Notes: generated from the sequence alone by a model not told the origin. DNA of 64,000 bases from Caballeronia sp. dw_276 (GCF_018449635.1 NZ_JAAVUV010000003.1:62001-126000); one strand, 5' to 3'. Positions 31,928-41,767 are shown, counted from the first letter of the stretch. Numbers and translations are program-made.

Positions 31928-33592
31928 ATGACTTCGAGCAACACCAATAGCCCGCTGGACTCCATCGCTGCAGTGGCACTCGGTACCGACGTACCCGCAG
32001 CGCCGGCAGCATCTGTTTCGCCCGCTATCCCTGCCCCCATTTCCTCAATCGCACCCGTTGGCGCTGCGATCGCCGTTCAGACCGGCCCGAGCTTCGAATC
32101 GCTCGGCCTGTCGCCGGAAATCGTTGTTGCGCTGACCGCTTCTGGTTATCAAGTACCGACGCCGGTTCAGCAGCGCGCGATCCCCGCAGCGCTCGCCGGC
32201 CGCGACTTGCTGGTTTCAAGCCCGACCGGTTCGGGCAAGACGGCAGCGTTCATGCTGCCGGCTATCGAACGTTTTTCGCAGCTCGAAAAAGCCAAGGCCG
32301 CTGCTCCCCGCGAGCCGCATGACCCGAACGCACGCCCGGCACGCCGTCAACAGCCGGTCGCCCGTCCGACCATGCTGGTTCTGACGCCGACGCGCGAACT
32401 CGCCATGCAGGTTACCGCCGCCGCGACCACGTACGGCAAGCATCTGCGCCGTCTGCGCACCGTCAGCATCCTCGGCGGCGTCGCCTATGGCCAGCAATTG
32501 ATGCTGCTCGCGAAGAACCCGGAAATCCTCGTTGCTACGCCGGGCCGTCTGCTGGATCACTTGGAACGCGGCCGTATTGACCTGTCGCAACTGCAAATGC
32601 TCGTGCTCGACGAAGCCGACCGCATGCTGGACATGGGCTTCATCGACGACATCGAAACCATCGTTGCCGCTACGCCCGCTTCGCGTCAGACGCTGCTGTT
32701 CTCGGCGACCATCGACGGCAAGATCAGCTCGCTGACCGGCCGCCTGTTGAAGAACCCGGAACGCATCGAGATCATTCAAAAGCTCGAAGCGCAAAACAAC
32801 ATTGCGCAAACCGTGCATTACGTCGATGACCGCGATCACAAGGATCGTCTGCTCGACCATCTGTTGCGCGATGCCGGCCTTGATCAGGCTATCGTCTTCA
32901 CGGCAACCAAGAACGACGCTGACCAGTTGGCCATCCGTTTGTCGGACGCTGGTTTTGAATCGGCCGCGCTGCACGGCGATCTGCCGCAAGGCGCGCGTAA
33001 CCGCACGATTCGTGCGTTGCGTGAACGCAAGGTGCGCGTGCTGGTGGCAACCGATGTCGCAGCTCGCGGTATCGATATTCCCGGCATCACGCACGTGTTC
33101 AACTACGATCTGCCGAAGTTCGCGGAAGATTATGTCCACCGTATCGGTCGTACGGGCCGCGCTGGCCGTACGGGCACGGCAATCAGCCTCGTGCACCACG
33201 CCGAGCAAGGCGCGCTTAAGCGCATCGAGCGTTTCGTGCGCCTGCCGCTGGCAGTGAGCGTCATTGCGGGCTTCGAGCCGCGTCGTTCGGCGCCGGCTGG
33301 TGGCGGTCGTCCGGGCTTTGGCGGCCGTGGTCGTCCGGGCGGTGGCGCGGGTGCTGGCGCAGGCCGTCGTTTTGGTAATGGCGGCAGCAGCAGCGGTTCG
33401 GCCAAGCCGGGCGGCTGGGGCAACAAGCCAGCAAGCGCCGGTGCGCGCGACTCGCGTGACGGTGGTTCACGTGACGGTTACCGCAGCGGCGGTGGATCGC
33501 GTGATGGCGGATCGGGCTTTGGCGGCGGTTCGCGCGACGGTTATGCAGCACGTCGCAACGACGGTCCGCGCGCTCCGCGTCGTGGCAGCTAA
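31928..33592 (+). CDS. rhlE: DEAD-box ATP-dependent RNA helicase, RhlE-like
   Basis: Unwinds structured RNA in ribosome assembly and mRNA decay. The 554-residue protein has a variable Ala/Pro-rich N-terminus (about 55 residues), the Q motif (FESLGLSPEIVVAL...PTPVQQRAIP), Walker A SPTGSGKTAAF, PTRELAMQV, DEAD in VLDEADRMLDMGF, SAT, ATDVAARGIDI and HRIGRTGRAGR. The C-terminal 110 residues are Gly/Arg/Ser-rich (RGG-like), giving non-specific RNA binding. It is RhlE-like by core and tail; other subfamily names are possible. An AAGGA site precedes the chosen ATG. A strong terminator follows. Confidence 0.9.
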   Translation: MTSSNTNSPLDSIAAVALGTDVPAAPAASVSPAIPAPISSIAPVGAAIAVQTGPSFESLGLSPEIVVALTASGYQVPTPVQQRAIPAALAGRDLLVSSPTGSGKTAAFMLPAIERFSQLEKAKAAAPREPHDPNARPARRQQPVARPTMLVLTPTRELAMQVTAAATTYGKHLRRLRTVSILGGVAYGQQLMLLAKNPEILVATPGRLLDHLERGRIDLSQLQMLVLDEADRMLDMGFIDDIETIVAATPASRQTLLFSATIDGKISSLTGRLLKNPERIEIIQKLEAQNNIAQTVHYVDDRDHKDRLLDHLLRDAGLDQAIVFTATKNDADQLAIRLSDAGFESAALHGDLPQGARNRTIRALRERKVRVLVATDVAARGIDIPGITHVFNYDLPKFAEDYVHRIGRTGRAGRTGTAISLVHHAEQGALKRIERFVRLPLAVSVIAGFEPRRSAPAGGGRPGFGGRGRPGGGAGAGAGRRFGNGGSSSGSAKPGGWGNKPASAGARDSRDGGSRDGYRSGGGSRDGGSGFGGGSRDGYAARRNDGPRAPRRGS

Positions 33593-33635
33593 ATGTAGCT
33601 AATGTGCGCCGCGCTGCTTGCGCGCTTCGCTCGAT

Positions 33636-33669
33636 AAAAAAACCGATGCCTCGTGCGTCGGTTTTTTTT
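33636..33669 (+). terminator. Intrinsic terminator after the DEAD-box helicase
   Basis: An 8-bp stem ACCGATGC/GCGTCGGT (one G-U pair) with a 5-nt loop, flanked by seven As and eight Ts. It can act in both directions. Confidence 0.9.
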
Positions 33670-33868
33670 GCCCGTCTCCAGCGTTTCACGATGTGGAAAG
33701 AGTTTGCGGGCGGTGAAATTGTTGGTGCACGGCACAAATATCAGCATCTCAGGATGAAAGAAATCGTTTCATATTGCGATATTTATCATCTAGTCGATTG
33801 AATTTAAACATGAAATCTTCTTCGAAATTTCTGCTTTCCCGCTGGATCGGGTCAGGTTACTTCTCTAG

Positions 33869-33884
33869 ACTCTTATATAAGAGT
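33869..33884. promoter_or_regulatory. 16-bp perfect palindrome upstream of aceA
   Basis: ACTCTTATATAAGAGT is perfectly self-complementary and lies 92 bp before the isocitrate lyase start. It is in the 383-bp non-coding gap 33593-33975, which otherwise holds only the helicase terminator and AT-rich sequence. An operator for a carbon-source regulator, possibly overlapping the -10 box (TATATAA), is the simplest reading. Confidence 0.6.
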
Positions 33885-33975
33885 TGAGCAAAAGAGCGCG
33901 CCCACTGACGCCCTGCTTGTTCAACAAGACGACCACTAGTTACTCATTAGCCAAAGCAATCAAAGGAGAAACGCC

Positions 33976-35280
33976 ATGTCGCGCCAACAACAAGCTCAGG
34001 AACTTCAGAAGCAATGGGACACCGATCCGCGCTGGAAGGGCATCACGCGCAGCTACTCGGCTGAGGACGTCGTGCGTCTGCGCGGTTCGGTGCCGGTGGA
34101 ACACACGCTCGCCAAGCGCGGCGCGGAAAAACTGTGGGCATCGATTCATGAAGAGCCGTTTGTTAACGCGCTCGGCGCGTTGACCGGCAATCAGGCCATG
34201 CAGCAGGTCAAGGCCGGGTTGAAAGCGATCTACCTTTCGGGCTGGCAAGTGGCCGGCGACGCGAACGTAGCTGGCGAAATGTATCCGGACCAGTCGCTGT
34301 ATCCGGCCAATTCGGTGCCGCTGGTCGTCAAGCGCATCAACAACACGCTGACGCGCGCCGATCAGATCCAATGGTCGGAAGGCAAGAATCCCGGCGATGA
34401 AGGCTATCTCGATTTCTTCCAGCCGATCGTGGCGGATGCCGAAGCCGGTTTCGGTGGCGTGCTGAACGCGTTCGAACTGATGAAAGCGATGATCGAAGCC
34501 GGTGCGGCGGGCGTGCACTTCGAGGACCAACTGGCATCGGCCAAGAAATGCGGTCACATGGGCGGCAAGGTGCTGGTGCCGACTCGCGAGAACGTCGCCA
34601 AGCTTACGGCTGCGCGGCTCGCCGCCGACGTGTCGGGCACGCGCACGATCCTGCTTGCCCGCACGGACGCAGAAGCCGCCGACCTGGTGACATCCGACGT
34701 CGATGAAAACGATAAACCCTTCCTGACCGGCGAACGCACCATCGAAGGCTTCTTCCGCACGAAGCCGGGCCTGGAACAAGCGGTCTCGCGTGGTCTCGCG
34801 TACGCGCCGTACGCCGACATGATCTGGTGCGAAACCGGCAAGCCGGATCTCGCTTACGCGAAGAAGTTCGCCGAAGCGATTCATCGCGAGTTTCCGGGCA
34901 AGCTGCTTTCGTATAACTGCTCGCCGTCGTTCAACTGGAAGAAAAATCTGGACGATGCGACCATCGCCAAATTCCAGAAGGAACTCGGCGCGATGGGATA
35001 CAAGTTCCAGTTCATCACGCTGGCCGGTTTCCACGCGCTGAACTATTCGATGTTCAACCTCGCCCACGGCTACGCGCGCAACCAGATGAGCGCGTTCGTC
35101 GAGATGCAGGAAGCGGAATTTGCTGCCGCAGAAAAGGGCTTCACCGCTGTGAAGCATCAGCGCGAAGTGGGCACGGGTTACTTCGATGCCGTCACGCAAG
35201 CGGTCGAGAAGGAAGCGTCGACAACGGCGCTGCACGGTTCCACTGAAGACGAACAGTTCTTCGAAGAAAAAGTGGCTTAA
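33976..35280 (+). CDS. aceA: Isocitrate lyase
   Basis: Splits isocitrate into glyoxylate and succinate, the first glyoxylate-shunt step needed for growth on acetate and fatty acids. The 434-residue protein has the catalytic loop [14 protein letters not shown], the N-terminal ARRYSAEDV-like segment ([13 protein letters not shown]), [15 protein letters not shown] and the C-terminal [14 protein letters not shown]. Length matches the E. coli enzyme. A strong AAAGGAG site precedes the ATG. It is monocistronic, bounded by the upstream palindrome and a downstream terminator; malate synthase is not in the window. Confidence 0.97.
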   Translation: MSRQQQAQELQKQWDTDPRWKGITRSYSAEDVVRLRGSVPVEHTLAKRGAEKLWASIHEEPFVNALGALTGNQAMQQVKAGLKAIYLSGWQVAGDANVAGEMYPDQSLYPANSVPLVVKRINNTLTRADQIQWSEGKNPGDEGYLDFFQPIVADAEAGFGGVLNAFELMKAMIEAGAAGVHFEDQLASAKKCGHMGGKVLVPTRENVAKLTAARLAADVSGTRTILLARTDAEAADLVTSDVDENDKPFLTGERTIEGFFRTKPGLEQAVSRGLAYAPYADMIWCETGKPDLAYAKKFAEAIHREFPGKLLSYNCSPSFNWKKNLDDATIAKFQKELGAMGYKFQFITLAGFHALNYSMFNLAHGYARNQMSAFVEMQEAEFAAAEKGFTAVKHQREVGTGYFDAVTQAVEKEASTTALHGSTEDEQFFEEKVA

Positions 35281-35306
35281 CAGGCCGCGATGGGTTGAAG
35301 TTTGAG

Positions 35307-35340
35307 AAGGGCATACGGTCACAAACCGTATGCCCTTTTT
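35307..35340 (+). terminator. Intrinsic terminator after aceA
   Basis: Perfect 13-bp stem AAGGGCATACGGT/ACCGTATGCCCTT with a 5-nt loop and a T-run. It lies between convergent aceA and the SnoaL-like gene. Confidence 0.93.
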
Positions 35341-35365
35341 CTGCTTTGACTGCTACCGCGGCTCG

Positions 35366-35941
35366 TCACGCCGCCAGCCACGCCCGCCCTTCTGCCTTCA
35401 TTTCCACCTCCAAGCCGCTACCTTTGGTGGCAAAGGTTTTCTGGACTGGAAAGCCGCTTTTCTCGAGCAAGTAAGCGAGCGGCGCATATTCGCGCGGGTG
35501 CTTTTGCACCGCGGCCGCATCAATTTCGACGATACCGCTCGGAAACGTGAACGACCCCATGTCGTAAATGCTCTGGCGCTTCACGATCTTCCAGACGCCA
35601 TCGCGCTTTTCAACTCGATCGTAAAAGCGGTTGTGCGAACTGCAGCCCAAGCCAAGTCGAACATTTTCACCGACGATTATTGCGTTGGTCTCGACAATGG
35701 CCTTATTGCCGTTGAACTCGACCACCGGTCCCGCGATGAAACGCTTGGTGCGCAGATCGGATTCGCCCATTTTCATCGATCCATCGACGAAATCACGGAA
35801 CGAACCGTCGAACCAGGTGATCTCGATCGTGCCATCAGGATGAAACAGTTTGCGCAGCTCATCCCATTGCGCGAGATCGCGATGAATCCATCCGGTCATC
35901 AAATCTGCAATGCTCAGCCGATCTTCAAGGTACGTTTGCAT
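35366..35941 (-). CDS. SnoaL-like/NTF2-fold protein
   Basis: A 191-residue protein of the SnoaL-like (NTF2) fold: an N-terminal helical part (YLEDRLSIADLMTGWIHRD), then LRKLFHPDGTIEITWFDGSF and a beta-rich middle (FIAGPVVEFNGNKAIVETNA). Such proteins include ring-hydroxylating dioxygenase small subunits, dehydratases and cyclases, so the reaction is not predictable. The start at 35941 has an AAGGAG site. It is divergent from a LysR gene 137 bp away, which probably controls it. Confidence 0.8.
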   Translation of the reverse strand: MQTYLEDRLSIADLMTGWIHRDLAQWDELRKLFHPDGTIEITWFDGSFRDFVDGSMKMGESDLRTKRFIAGPVVEFNGNKAIVETNAIIVGENVRLGLGCSSHNRFYDRVEKRDGVWKIVKRQSIYDMGSFTFPSGIVEIDAAAVQKHPREYAPLAYLLEKSGFPVQKTFATKGSGLEVEMKAEGRAWLAA

Positions 35942-36041
35942 AGTCAATCTCCTTCTATAGCGTAGTAAGCAGCGAATTCTCGATCGCCGCGATGCGAATG
36001 TAGTGTCACGCATCACCGCCATAACGTGAAGTAGATTGATA

Positions 36042-36055
36042 TGATCGATTGATCA
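36042..36055. promoter_or_regulatory. Inverted repeat TGATC-N4-GATCA in the SnoaL/LysR divergent region
   Basis: The 14-bp symmetrical element, preceded by another ATTGAT half-site at 36035-36040, lies 24 bp upstream of the lysR start. LysR regulators usually bind such sites in divergent promoters and repress their own gene. Confidence 0.5.
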
Positions 36056-36078
36056 ATTTTACTGATGGAATGTCGATC

Positions 36079-36957
36079 ATGGACCTGCGTCATCTCCGCT
36101 ATTTCGTCGCGGTCGCCGAAGAGAAACACTTTGGTCGCGCCGCACAACGTCTGCACATCGTGCAGCCTGCGCTGAGCATGCAAATTCGCTCACTCGAAGA
36201 AGAAATTGGCGGCGCGCTTTTTGTGCGCACGAGCCGCAACGTCGAACTCACGCGAGCGGGGTCGCTCCTCCTGGTGGAAGCGCGACGCACGCTTGCCCAA
36301 GCCGAGCGCACGAAAGACATTGTGCAGCGATCGCTGCGCGGCGAGACCGGCACAGTCAAAGTCGGCTTTGCAGGCAACGCCGTTGTGACCGGCAAGCTGA
36401 CAGACAACTTGCGCGTCTTTCGCCAACGCTACCCCGATGCTGAATTACAGCCGGTCGAAATGTCGCCGCATCTGCAGAGCGAGGCGATCCTTGCGGGCCA
36501 GCTCGACGTTGGATACAGCCCGAGTCTGGGATCGGCGCCAGACCCGCAACTCATCGAGGAAAAGATCGGGACATGGCCGATGTTGGTCGCCATGGCGGAG
36601 GATCATCCGCTCGCGAAAAAGACACGTATTTCGGTGAAGTCATTGGTAACCGAGACGCTCATTCTCTACGCTTTCAACGAAGGCGAAAAAACCGTCGCGA
36701 TGCTGAGCGCGCAAATGGGCGCACAGCCCAAGGCAGTGCATCGCGTGTCGAGCACGTTGACGGTGCTCGCGCTCGTCGCGGCAGGGTTCGGAGTGGCGAT
36801 TGTCCCCGCGCCCGTCTCTCGCGTTGAGATTCAGAACGTGATCTATCGGCCGATCATTGAAACGGAGATATTGGCGGATTTGATGCTGTGTAGTCGTGCG
36901 AATGAAACCAGCGGCGCCGTGCTCGCTTTCCTCGCTCTCGCACGCGAAAACATATAG
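36079..36957 (+). CDS. LysR-family transcriptional regulator
   Basis: A 292-residue activator/repressor with an N-terminal winged helix-turn-helix (MDLRHLRYFVAVAEEKHFGRAAQRLHIVQPALSMQIRSLEEE in sequence order, residues 1-45) and a periplasmic-binding-like effector domain from about residue 90 (TGTVKVGFAGNAVVTGKL). The start at 36079 gives the usual LysR beginning; longer in-frame starts at 36049 and 36070 would overlap the putative operator. The effector is unknown; divergence from the SnoaL-like gene suggests that gene as a target. Confidence 0.9.
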   Translation: MDLRHLRYFVAVAEEKHFGRAAQRLHIVQPALSMQIRSLEEEIGGALFVRTSRNVELTRAGSLLLVEARRTLAQAERTKDIVQRSLRGETGTVKVGFAGNAVVTGKLTDNLRVFRQRYPDAELQPVEMSPHLQSEAILAGQLDVGYSPSLGSAPDPQLIEEKIGTWPMLVAMAEDHPLAKKTRISVKSLVTETLILYAFNEGEKTVAMLSAQMGAQPKAVHRVSSTLTVLALVAAGFGVAIVPAPVSRVEIQNVIYRPIIETEILADLMLCSRANETSGAVLAFLALARENI

Positions 36958-36975
36958 ACGCGCTCGGAAGCGGTG

Positions 36976-37410
36976 TTATCGATACACAATGACCGGGATC
37001 TTGGTGTGCGTCAGAACCCGCTGCGTTTCGCTGCCGATCAGCAAGCTTCCCAGCCCGCGCCGTCCGTGCGACGCCATGAAGATTACATCGCAGCCATCAC
37101 GTTCCGCGATATCGATTATTCCAATATAAGGCGCCGATTCGACGCTGGTAACGGCATCGCAGGAAACGCCGACCGAAGCCGCCGCTGCTTCAACCGCGGC
37201 CAGATGCTCACGCGCCTCCCTCTCCGATCGCTCATGGAAATCGCTGGGCGGCTCGACGGCGACATCTGCGAAAGGGGAATACGGATAGAGCGGCAAGCAA
37301 GCGTACGCCGTGATTCGCGCGCCCACCGACTGCGCCAGGTCGATGGCGCCGTCAATGGCCTTCTGCGACAGAACCGACCCGTCTGTCGGAACGAGAATGT
37401 GCTTGAACAT
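36976..37410 (-). CDS. Universal stress protein, UspA family
   Basis: A 144-residue single Usp domain starting MFKHILVPTDGSVLSQKA. The ATP-binding pattern G-2x-G-9x-G-S/T is present as GRRGLGSLLIGSETQ near the C-terminus (preceded by FMASHG), so this is likely an ATP-binding type. Usp proteins aid survival under starvation or redox stress; the specific role is not predictable. It is encoded alone, convergent with the LysR gene. Confidence 0.92.
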   Translation of the reverse strand: MFKHILVPTDGSVLSQKAIDGAIDLAQSVGARITAYACLPLYPYSPFADVAVEPPSDFHERSEREAREHLAAVEAAAASVGVSCDAVTSVESAPYIGIIDIAERDGCDVIFMASHGRRGLGSLLIGSETQRVLTHTKIPVIVYR

Positions 37411-37486
37411 GGCTGGCTCCCTCGCACTCCGTGTTGTCTTCTATTGTAGTAACGGAATCGGCGAGTGCCTAAGGCTTAAGCCTGCG

Positions 37487-37900
37487 TTATCTCGATCGCC
37501 TGTAGCTTACCCAGTCGCCACCGTCGATACGCGGCAACCCATGCACCGCCGCGTCGCTCACCGGATAAACCAGGCATTCGATCTCTTCAGCGCGTCCATC
37601 GAGCTCGACCGTCACGTGCATGTGCTCACCACGAAACAGGCCACTGATATCCGGCACCACTTCCTCGATTTCATCAAGAACGGGAACGAGCGTATCTTCT
37701 ACACGATAAACATCGCCATGGACCGGCGCTGCGCTGGCGTCAGGAACGACGCCCGGATACGCGCCAAAATCATAAAGCCGTCCGTTGATATGGCCCGAGC
37801 CGACAAGCACAGGATCCGCAATGCAATTTCGCGCGGCCGCGCGATGAATGTCATTGCTTTCCCCGGCCCGCAGCGTGCCGTAGACAAATACGTGTTGCAT
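37487..37900 (-). CDS. Gamma-glutamylcyclotransferase-like protein (YtfP/GGCT family)
   Basis: A 137-residue protein with the family signature HVFVYGTLRAGESND at the N-terminus and the central glutamate region LDEIEEV. Members act on gamma-glutamyl compounds, but many bacterial relatives are uncharacterised. The start at 37900 was chosen because the YGTLRAG motif should be near the N-terminus, and GAGG lies upstream; the open frame extends 24 codons further. It is divergent from the AraC gene with about 100 bp between. Confidence 0.82.
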   Translation of the reverse strand: MQHVFVYGTLRAGESNDIHRAAARNCIADPVLVGSGHINGRLYDFGAYPGVVPDASAAPVHGDVYRVEDTLVPVLDEIEEVVPDISGLFRGEHMHVTVELDGRAEEIECLVYPVSDAAVHGLPRIDGGDWVSYRRSR

Positions 37901-38006
37901 GCGCTTGATTCCTCGAACTAACGGTTCCAGACAAGTCCGCGCATTATGCCAAGAGCAAAAACGACGATGCATTGACTATCATGATCGAAATCCGTTGAGA
38001 TATTGC

Positions 38007-38849
38007 ATGCTGATAAAGACCGACCGCCCTTTACATGCCGAAACCACCGAGGAAGTCGAACATCTCGACATTCCGGCCGAGTCATCGCCAACGCCCGCGC
38101 ATCCTATCCGCGTTCGGTCGCGGCCCGTGCCTGCCGGCGTGCGGATCGCGCGGCATACGCATGCCTGGGCGCAGGTTGCGTGCACGACCCGAGGCGTATT
38201 ACGGATCGCCGCGGAAGGTTCGACGTGGATGGTGCCGCCATCGCGGGCAATCTGGGTTCCGCCGAACGTCACGCATGAAGTGGTGATTGTGGAGGACGCG
38301 TTCCTGCGCACGCTTTATATCGACGAAAGCGTCGTGCCGGATGGACTCGATGCGTGCCGCGTGGTGGAAGTGTCGCCGCTGCTACGGGAAGTCGCGGTTG
38401 CGTTGAATGACACGACCATTTCGCGCGAACGGGAACGGCTGCTGGGAACCCTGGCTCTCGATGAAATCACGCGATCCCGCCCGCTTCCCCTTTCCATTCC
38501 AATGCCCACCGACAAACGTCTGCTCGCGTTGTGCGAAGCAGTGCTGGAAGACCCCGCGTCTGCCGATTCGCTTGAACACTGGGCCACGCTCGTGGGCGCA
38601 AGCACGCGTACGATCGCCCGCCTATTCCGGCGTGAGCTAGGGATAAGTTTTTCGCAATGGCGTCAACAGGCGGTGCTGGCGCGCGCCATTCCGCTGCTGA
38701 GTCAGGGAAAACCGCTCGCGCAAGTCGCGCTGCTATTGGGCTACCACAGTCAAAGCGCATTTTCAGCGATGTTCAGGCGTGCATTCGGCGAAAGTCCGCG
38801 CGCGTTTTTTGTCCGCGATGGCGAGCCGCACGACACGGCAAGCCATTAA
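38007..38849 (+). CDS. AraC-family transcriptional regulator
   Basis: A 280-residue regulator with an N-terminal cupin-type sensing domain (HTHAWAQVACTTRGVLRI, PPNVTHEV) and a C-terminal double helix-turn-helix (WATLVGASTRTIARLFRRE and PLAQVALLLGYHSQSAFSAM, then FRRAFGESPRAFF). The frame is open 36 codons upstream; 38007 was chosen by family length. The effector and targets are unknown. Its stop lies eight bases from the convergent GNAT gene. Confidence 0.88.
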   Translation: MLIKTDRPLHAETTEEVEHLDIPAESSPTPAHPIRVRSRPVPAGVRIARHTHAWAQVACTTRGVLRIAAEGSTWMVPPSRAIWVPPNVTHEVVIVEDAFLRTLYIDESVVPDGLDACRVVEVSPLLREVAVALNDTTISRERERLLGTLALDEITRSRPLPLSIPMPTDKRLLALCEAVLEDPASADSLEHWATLVGASTRTIARLFRRELGISFSQWRQQAVLARAIPLLSQGKPLAQVALLLGYHSQSAFSAMFRRAFGESPRAFFVRDGEPHDTASH

Positions 38850-38857
38850 CGGCGTTC

Positions 38858-39322
38858 CTAAACGCTGCGCACCATATGCCGGATTGCGCCGAATTGCGCG
38901 AGCCGCGAACCCGCAGGCTTGTACCCCATGCGGACGTAGAGCCGGGCCGCGGGGTTATCGACGAAAACACGCAACTGCGTTTCTTTCAGTCCGCGTGCGC
39001 GCGCCCACCTGTGCGCCGTGTCCAGGAGGAAGGTCCCGGCGCCCGTCCGGCGCCATCCTTCAACGACTTGCACATCGCGAATATGAAGTGATTCGTCCTC
39101 TTCGGTCACCCGCATTACGCCGATGGCTTTGCCGTCACACTCGAGCACGAAGTTTTCGGATTCCCGCCAGCTCCCGAGGAAAAGGTCGCTGCGCCACACG
39201 AGATTGTGACGACGGTAGTAGCCGTTCATGTTGTTGCGCGTGAGTGCTTCGGCGAACGAAAAATCGTCCATCGACGCAAGGCGCAACATAAACGGCGAGA
39301 GGGCTTCGGTGGGATCGAGCAT
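38858..39322 (-). CDS. GNAT-family N-acetyltransferase
   Basis: A 154-residue GNAT protein with the acetyl-CoA loop in EGWRRTGAGTFLLDTAHRWA and the late strand-helix TQLRVFVDNPAARLYVRMGYKPAG. The substrate cannot be predicted. The start is uncertain: methionines at residues 12 and 18 are alternatives and none has a clear ribosome-binding site. Little in the context suggests a partner. Confidence 0.82.
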   Translation of the reverse strand: MLDPTEALSPFMLRLASMDDFSFAEALTRNNMNGYYRRHNLVWRSDLFLGSWRESENFVLECDGKAIGVMRVTEEDESLHIRDVQVVEGWRRTGAGTFLLDTAHRWARARGLKETQLRVFVDNPAARLYVRMGYKPAGSRLAQFGAIRHMVRSV

Positions 39323-39474
39323 TGCGCGATGAAAGCACTGAATCAGGTCATCACACTAAGTCAGGCGGCGCACTCTGGCAATGGAGAGTTTTCCGGGCAC
39401 ATGCTTTCATGTGACGTTCGCCCCACAAGTTCAGCGAGACGAAACGCGCTACCGTGAAAACCGGACGCACAACG

Positions 39475-39502
39475 AAAAAAATCCAGCTTAGGCTGGATTT
39501 TT
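39475..39502 (-). terminator. Intrinsic terminator of the tRNA cluster
   Basis: On the minus strand an 11-bp stem AAAAATCCAGC/GCTGGATTTTT with a 4-nt loop ends in a T-run. It lies 14 bp beyond the 3' end of tRNA-Asp. Confidence 0.9.
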
Positions 39503-39516
39503 CCTTTACAACTCGT

Positions 39517-39593
39517 TGGCGGAGCGGACGGGACTCGAACCCGCGACCCCCGGCGTGACAGGCCGGTATTCTAACCAACTGAACTACCGCTCC
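39517..39593 (-). tRNA. tRNA-Asp (anticodon GTC)
   Basis: A 77-nt cloverleaf with an encoded CCA end, D-arm AGTTCAGTTGGTTAGA, anticodon loop CTGTCAC reading GTC, and TPsiC arm GGTTCGAGTC. It is the last of three tRNA genes downstream of gltX. Confidence 0.97.
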
Positions 39594-39665
39594 ACTTCTT
39601 TTCATCGACTTGAGAGGTTGGTCGACTCATCAAGCTTGCAGCGCTTCTAGCAGCCGCCGATGTTT

Positions 39666-39741
39666 TGGCGTCCCCTAGGGGATTCGAACCCCTGTACTCA
39701 CCGTGAAAGGGTGATGTCCTAGGCCTCTAGACGAAGGGGAC
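39666..39741 (-). tRNA. tRNA-Glu (anticodon TTC)
   Basis: A 76-nt cloverleaf starting GTCCCCTTCGTCTAGAGG with an encoded CCA. The anticodon loop CTTTCAC reads TTC. It is the substrate of GltX, encoded just upstream on the same strand. Confidence 0.97.
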
Positions 39742-39973
39742 ATAAACTTTTGCAGTTAATGTCTTTACTACTTTCGCTTTACACCTGACCGCTTTCTGAT
39801 TAATCATGATTAACAACTTCTTAATCATTCGAATCAAACTCGTTTCGCTTTGTTCCGTTTAATCAGTTTTTTTCAGTGATCAGCGAAGAACGACATTATA
39901 AACAGCTTTTTGTATCTTGTGAAGTCTTTTTTATCCGATGCCTTGGCGTTTAAACTGACTTCACTCTGTTCCG

Positions 39974-40049
<76 letters not shown>

Positions 40050-40213
40050 TTGCAGAACAGAAACGAGATTTTAAAGGGCACTTTTGAAGTTGTAAATACC
40101 TTTCGCCCTAGCTTCTGAAAATAAATCGTCTTTAGGGTGCGAACCAGCGATGCGAATAAGACACCGTTCGTGCTTGCGCCATATTGCCGTCGCGAGCACG
40201 TTCACCGCCATGC

Positions 40214-41620
40214 TTAAGCCGCACCCTTTTCCAGCCGCGCCAGCACCGTTTCGCGACCAAACAACATCAACACGGCGTCGATAGAAGGCGTATGCGTAGT
40301 GCCCGCCACGAGCAGACGCACCGGCATGGCCAGATGAGGCATCTTGAGCTTGTGACTCGTCAACGTGGCCTTGAACGCCGCCGAGATCGCTTCCTTGCTC
40401 CATTCGACTTCGCTCAAAGCAAGCCGCAGATCCGTCAGTGCGGGACGCACGGCTTCGGTGACATGCTGCTCAAGCGCAGCCGGATCAATCACGGGTTCGC
40501 GATAAAACATGGCGGCGTTCTCGGCGATTTCTTTCACCGTGGACGCGCGGTCCTTCAGCAGGCCGATCACAAGTTCCAGCGCCGGTCCTTGCTCGATCAT
40601 GGCGGCGTCGATATCCAATTCCGCCAGGAACGGCTTCGTGAGCAACTCGAGCCGCGCGTTGTCGGCTTCCTTGATGTAATGCGCATTCAGCCAGTTCAGG
40701 CGATCCGGATCGTATTGCGCCGGCGACTTGCCAAGATGGTCGAGATCGAACCATTCCACAAATTGCTCACGCGAGAAGATTTCCGCGTCGCCATGCGACC
40801 AGCCGAGCCGCGCCAGATAGTTCAGCACCGCTTCCGGCAAATATCCGCTGTCGCGATACCCCATCACGCTCATGGCGCCGTGGCGCTTGCTCATCTTCTC
40901 GCCCTGCTCGTTGAGCACCGTCGGCAGATGGGCATACACGGGCACGTCGCCATCCAGCGCACGCAGGATGTTGATCTGGCGCGGCGTGTTGTTCACGTGG
41001 TCGTCGCCGCGAATCACGTGGGTGATCTTCATGTCGAGGTCATCCACGACCACGCAGAAGTTGTACGTGGGCGTGCCGTCCGGACGCGCGATCACGAGAT
41101 CATCGAGTTCGTCGTTCGAGATTTCGATGGTGCCCTTCACCGCGTCGTCCCAGCTCACCACGCCACCGATCGGATTGCGGAAGCGGATAACGGGAGATAC
41201 GCCTTCGGGAACGGGCGGCAGCACTTTGCCTTCTTCGGGGCGCCACGTGCCGTCGTAGCGCGGTTTTTCGCCTGCTTCACGCTGACGCTCACGCAATGCG
41301 TCGAGTTCTTCCGTCGACATATAGCAGTGGTACGCGAGGCCCCGGTCGAGCATCTGCTTGAGCACTTCGCGATAACGATCCATGCGCTGCATCTGGTAGA
41401 TCGGACCTTCGTCGTATCCCAGGCCGAGCCATTCCATACCTTCGAGGATGGCGTCCACGGAGGCATCGGTCGAACGCTCCAGATCGGTGTCCTCGATGCG
41501 CAACACGAAAACGCCCTTCATCTTGCGCGCGAACGCCCACGGATAAAGCGCGGAGCGAATGTTGCCGAGGTGGATGAAGCCTGTGGGGCTGGGAGCGAAA
41601 CGGGTACGGACTTGGGTCAT
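40214..41620 (-). CDS. gltX: Glutamyl-tRNA synthetase
   Basis: Charges tRNA-Glu with glutamate. The 468-residue class I synthetase has the HIGH-type motif in [19 protein letters not shown] (residues 8-26), [10 protein letters not shown], and the KMSKR motif in [13 protein letters not shown]. The start at 41620 gives [14 protein letters not shown]; the open frame continues 64 codons upstream without similarity. tRNA-Ala, tRNA-Glu and tRNA-Asp follow on the same strand before a terminator. Whether it also charges tRNA-Gln cannot be told here; Burkholderia generally have GlnS as well. Confidence 0.96.
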   Translation of the reverse strand: MTQVRTRFAPSPTGFIHLGNIRSALYPWAFARKMKGVFVLRIEDTDLERSTDASVDAILEGMEWLGLGYDEGPIYQMQRMDRYREVLKQMLDRGLAYHCYMSTEELDALRERQREAGEKPRYDGTWRPEEGKVLPPVPEGVSPVIRFRNPIGGVVSWDDAVKGTIEISNDELDDLVIARPDGTPTYNFCVVVDDLDMKITHVIRGDDHVNNTPRQINILRALDGDVPVYAHLPTVLNEQGEKMSKRHGAMSVMGYRDSGYLPEAVLNYLARLGWSHGDAEIFSREQFVEWFDLDHLGKSPAQYDPDRLNWLNAHYIKEADNARLELLTKPFLAELDIDAAMIEQGPALELVIGLLKDRASTVKEIAENAAMFYREPVIDPAALEQHVTEAVRPALTDLRLALSEVEWSKEAISAAFKATLTSHKLKMPHLAMPVRLLVAGTTHTPSIDAVLMLFGRETVLARLEKGAA

Positions 41621-41767
41621 GTGCGGTGTGCTCGATAGCTCAAATGCGCATGCCGGCACGGACTGCCAGGCAGCGATACATCGGGGAACAGCTTGGGGCA
41701 AAGTGCTTTTGCGCCGTGTACTGCGCAATGTCCTGCTAAACACTGCAAGCGCTTGATACGAGATGGA

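Noticed and set aside
39800..39813. Palindrome TTAATCATGATTAA in the tRNA spacer
   Set aside because: It lies in AT-rich sequence where such symmetry arises easily, and no gene start is nearby.
40184..41638. A 484-codon frame antisense to gltX
   Set aside because: In register with gltX codons and without family features; gltX is unambiguous.
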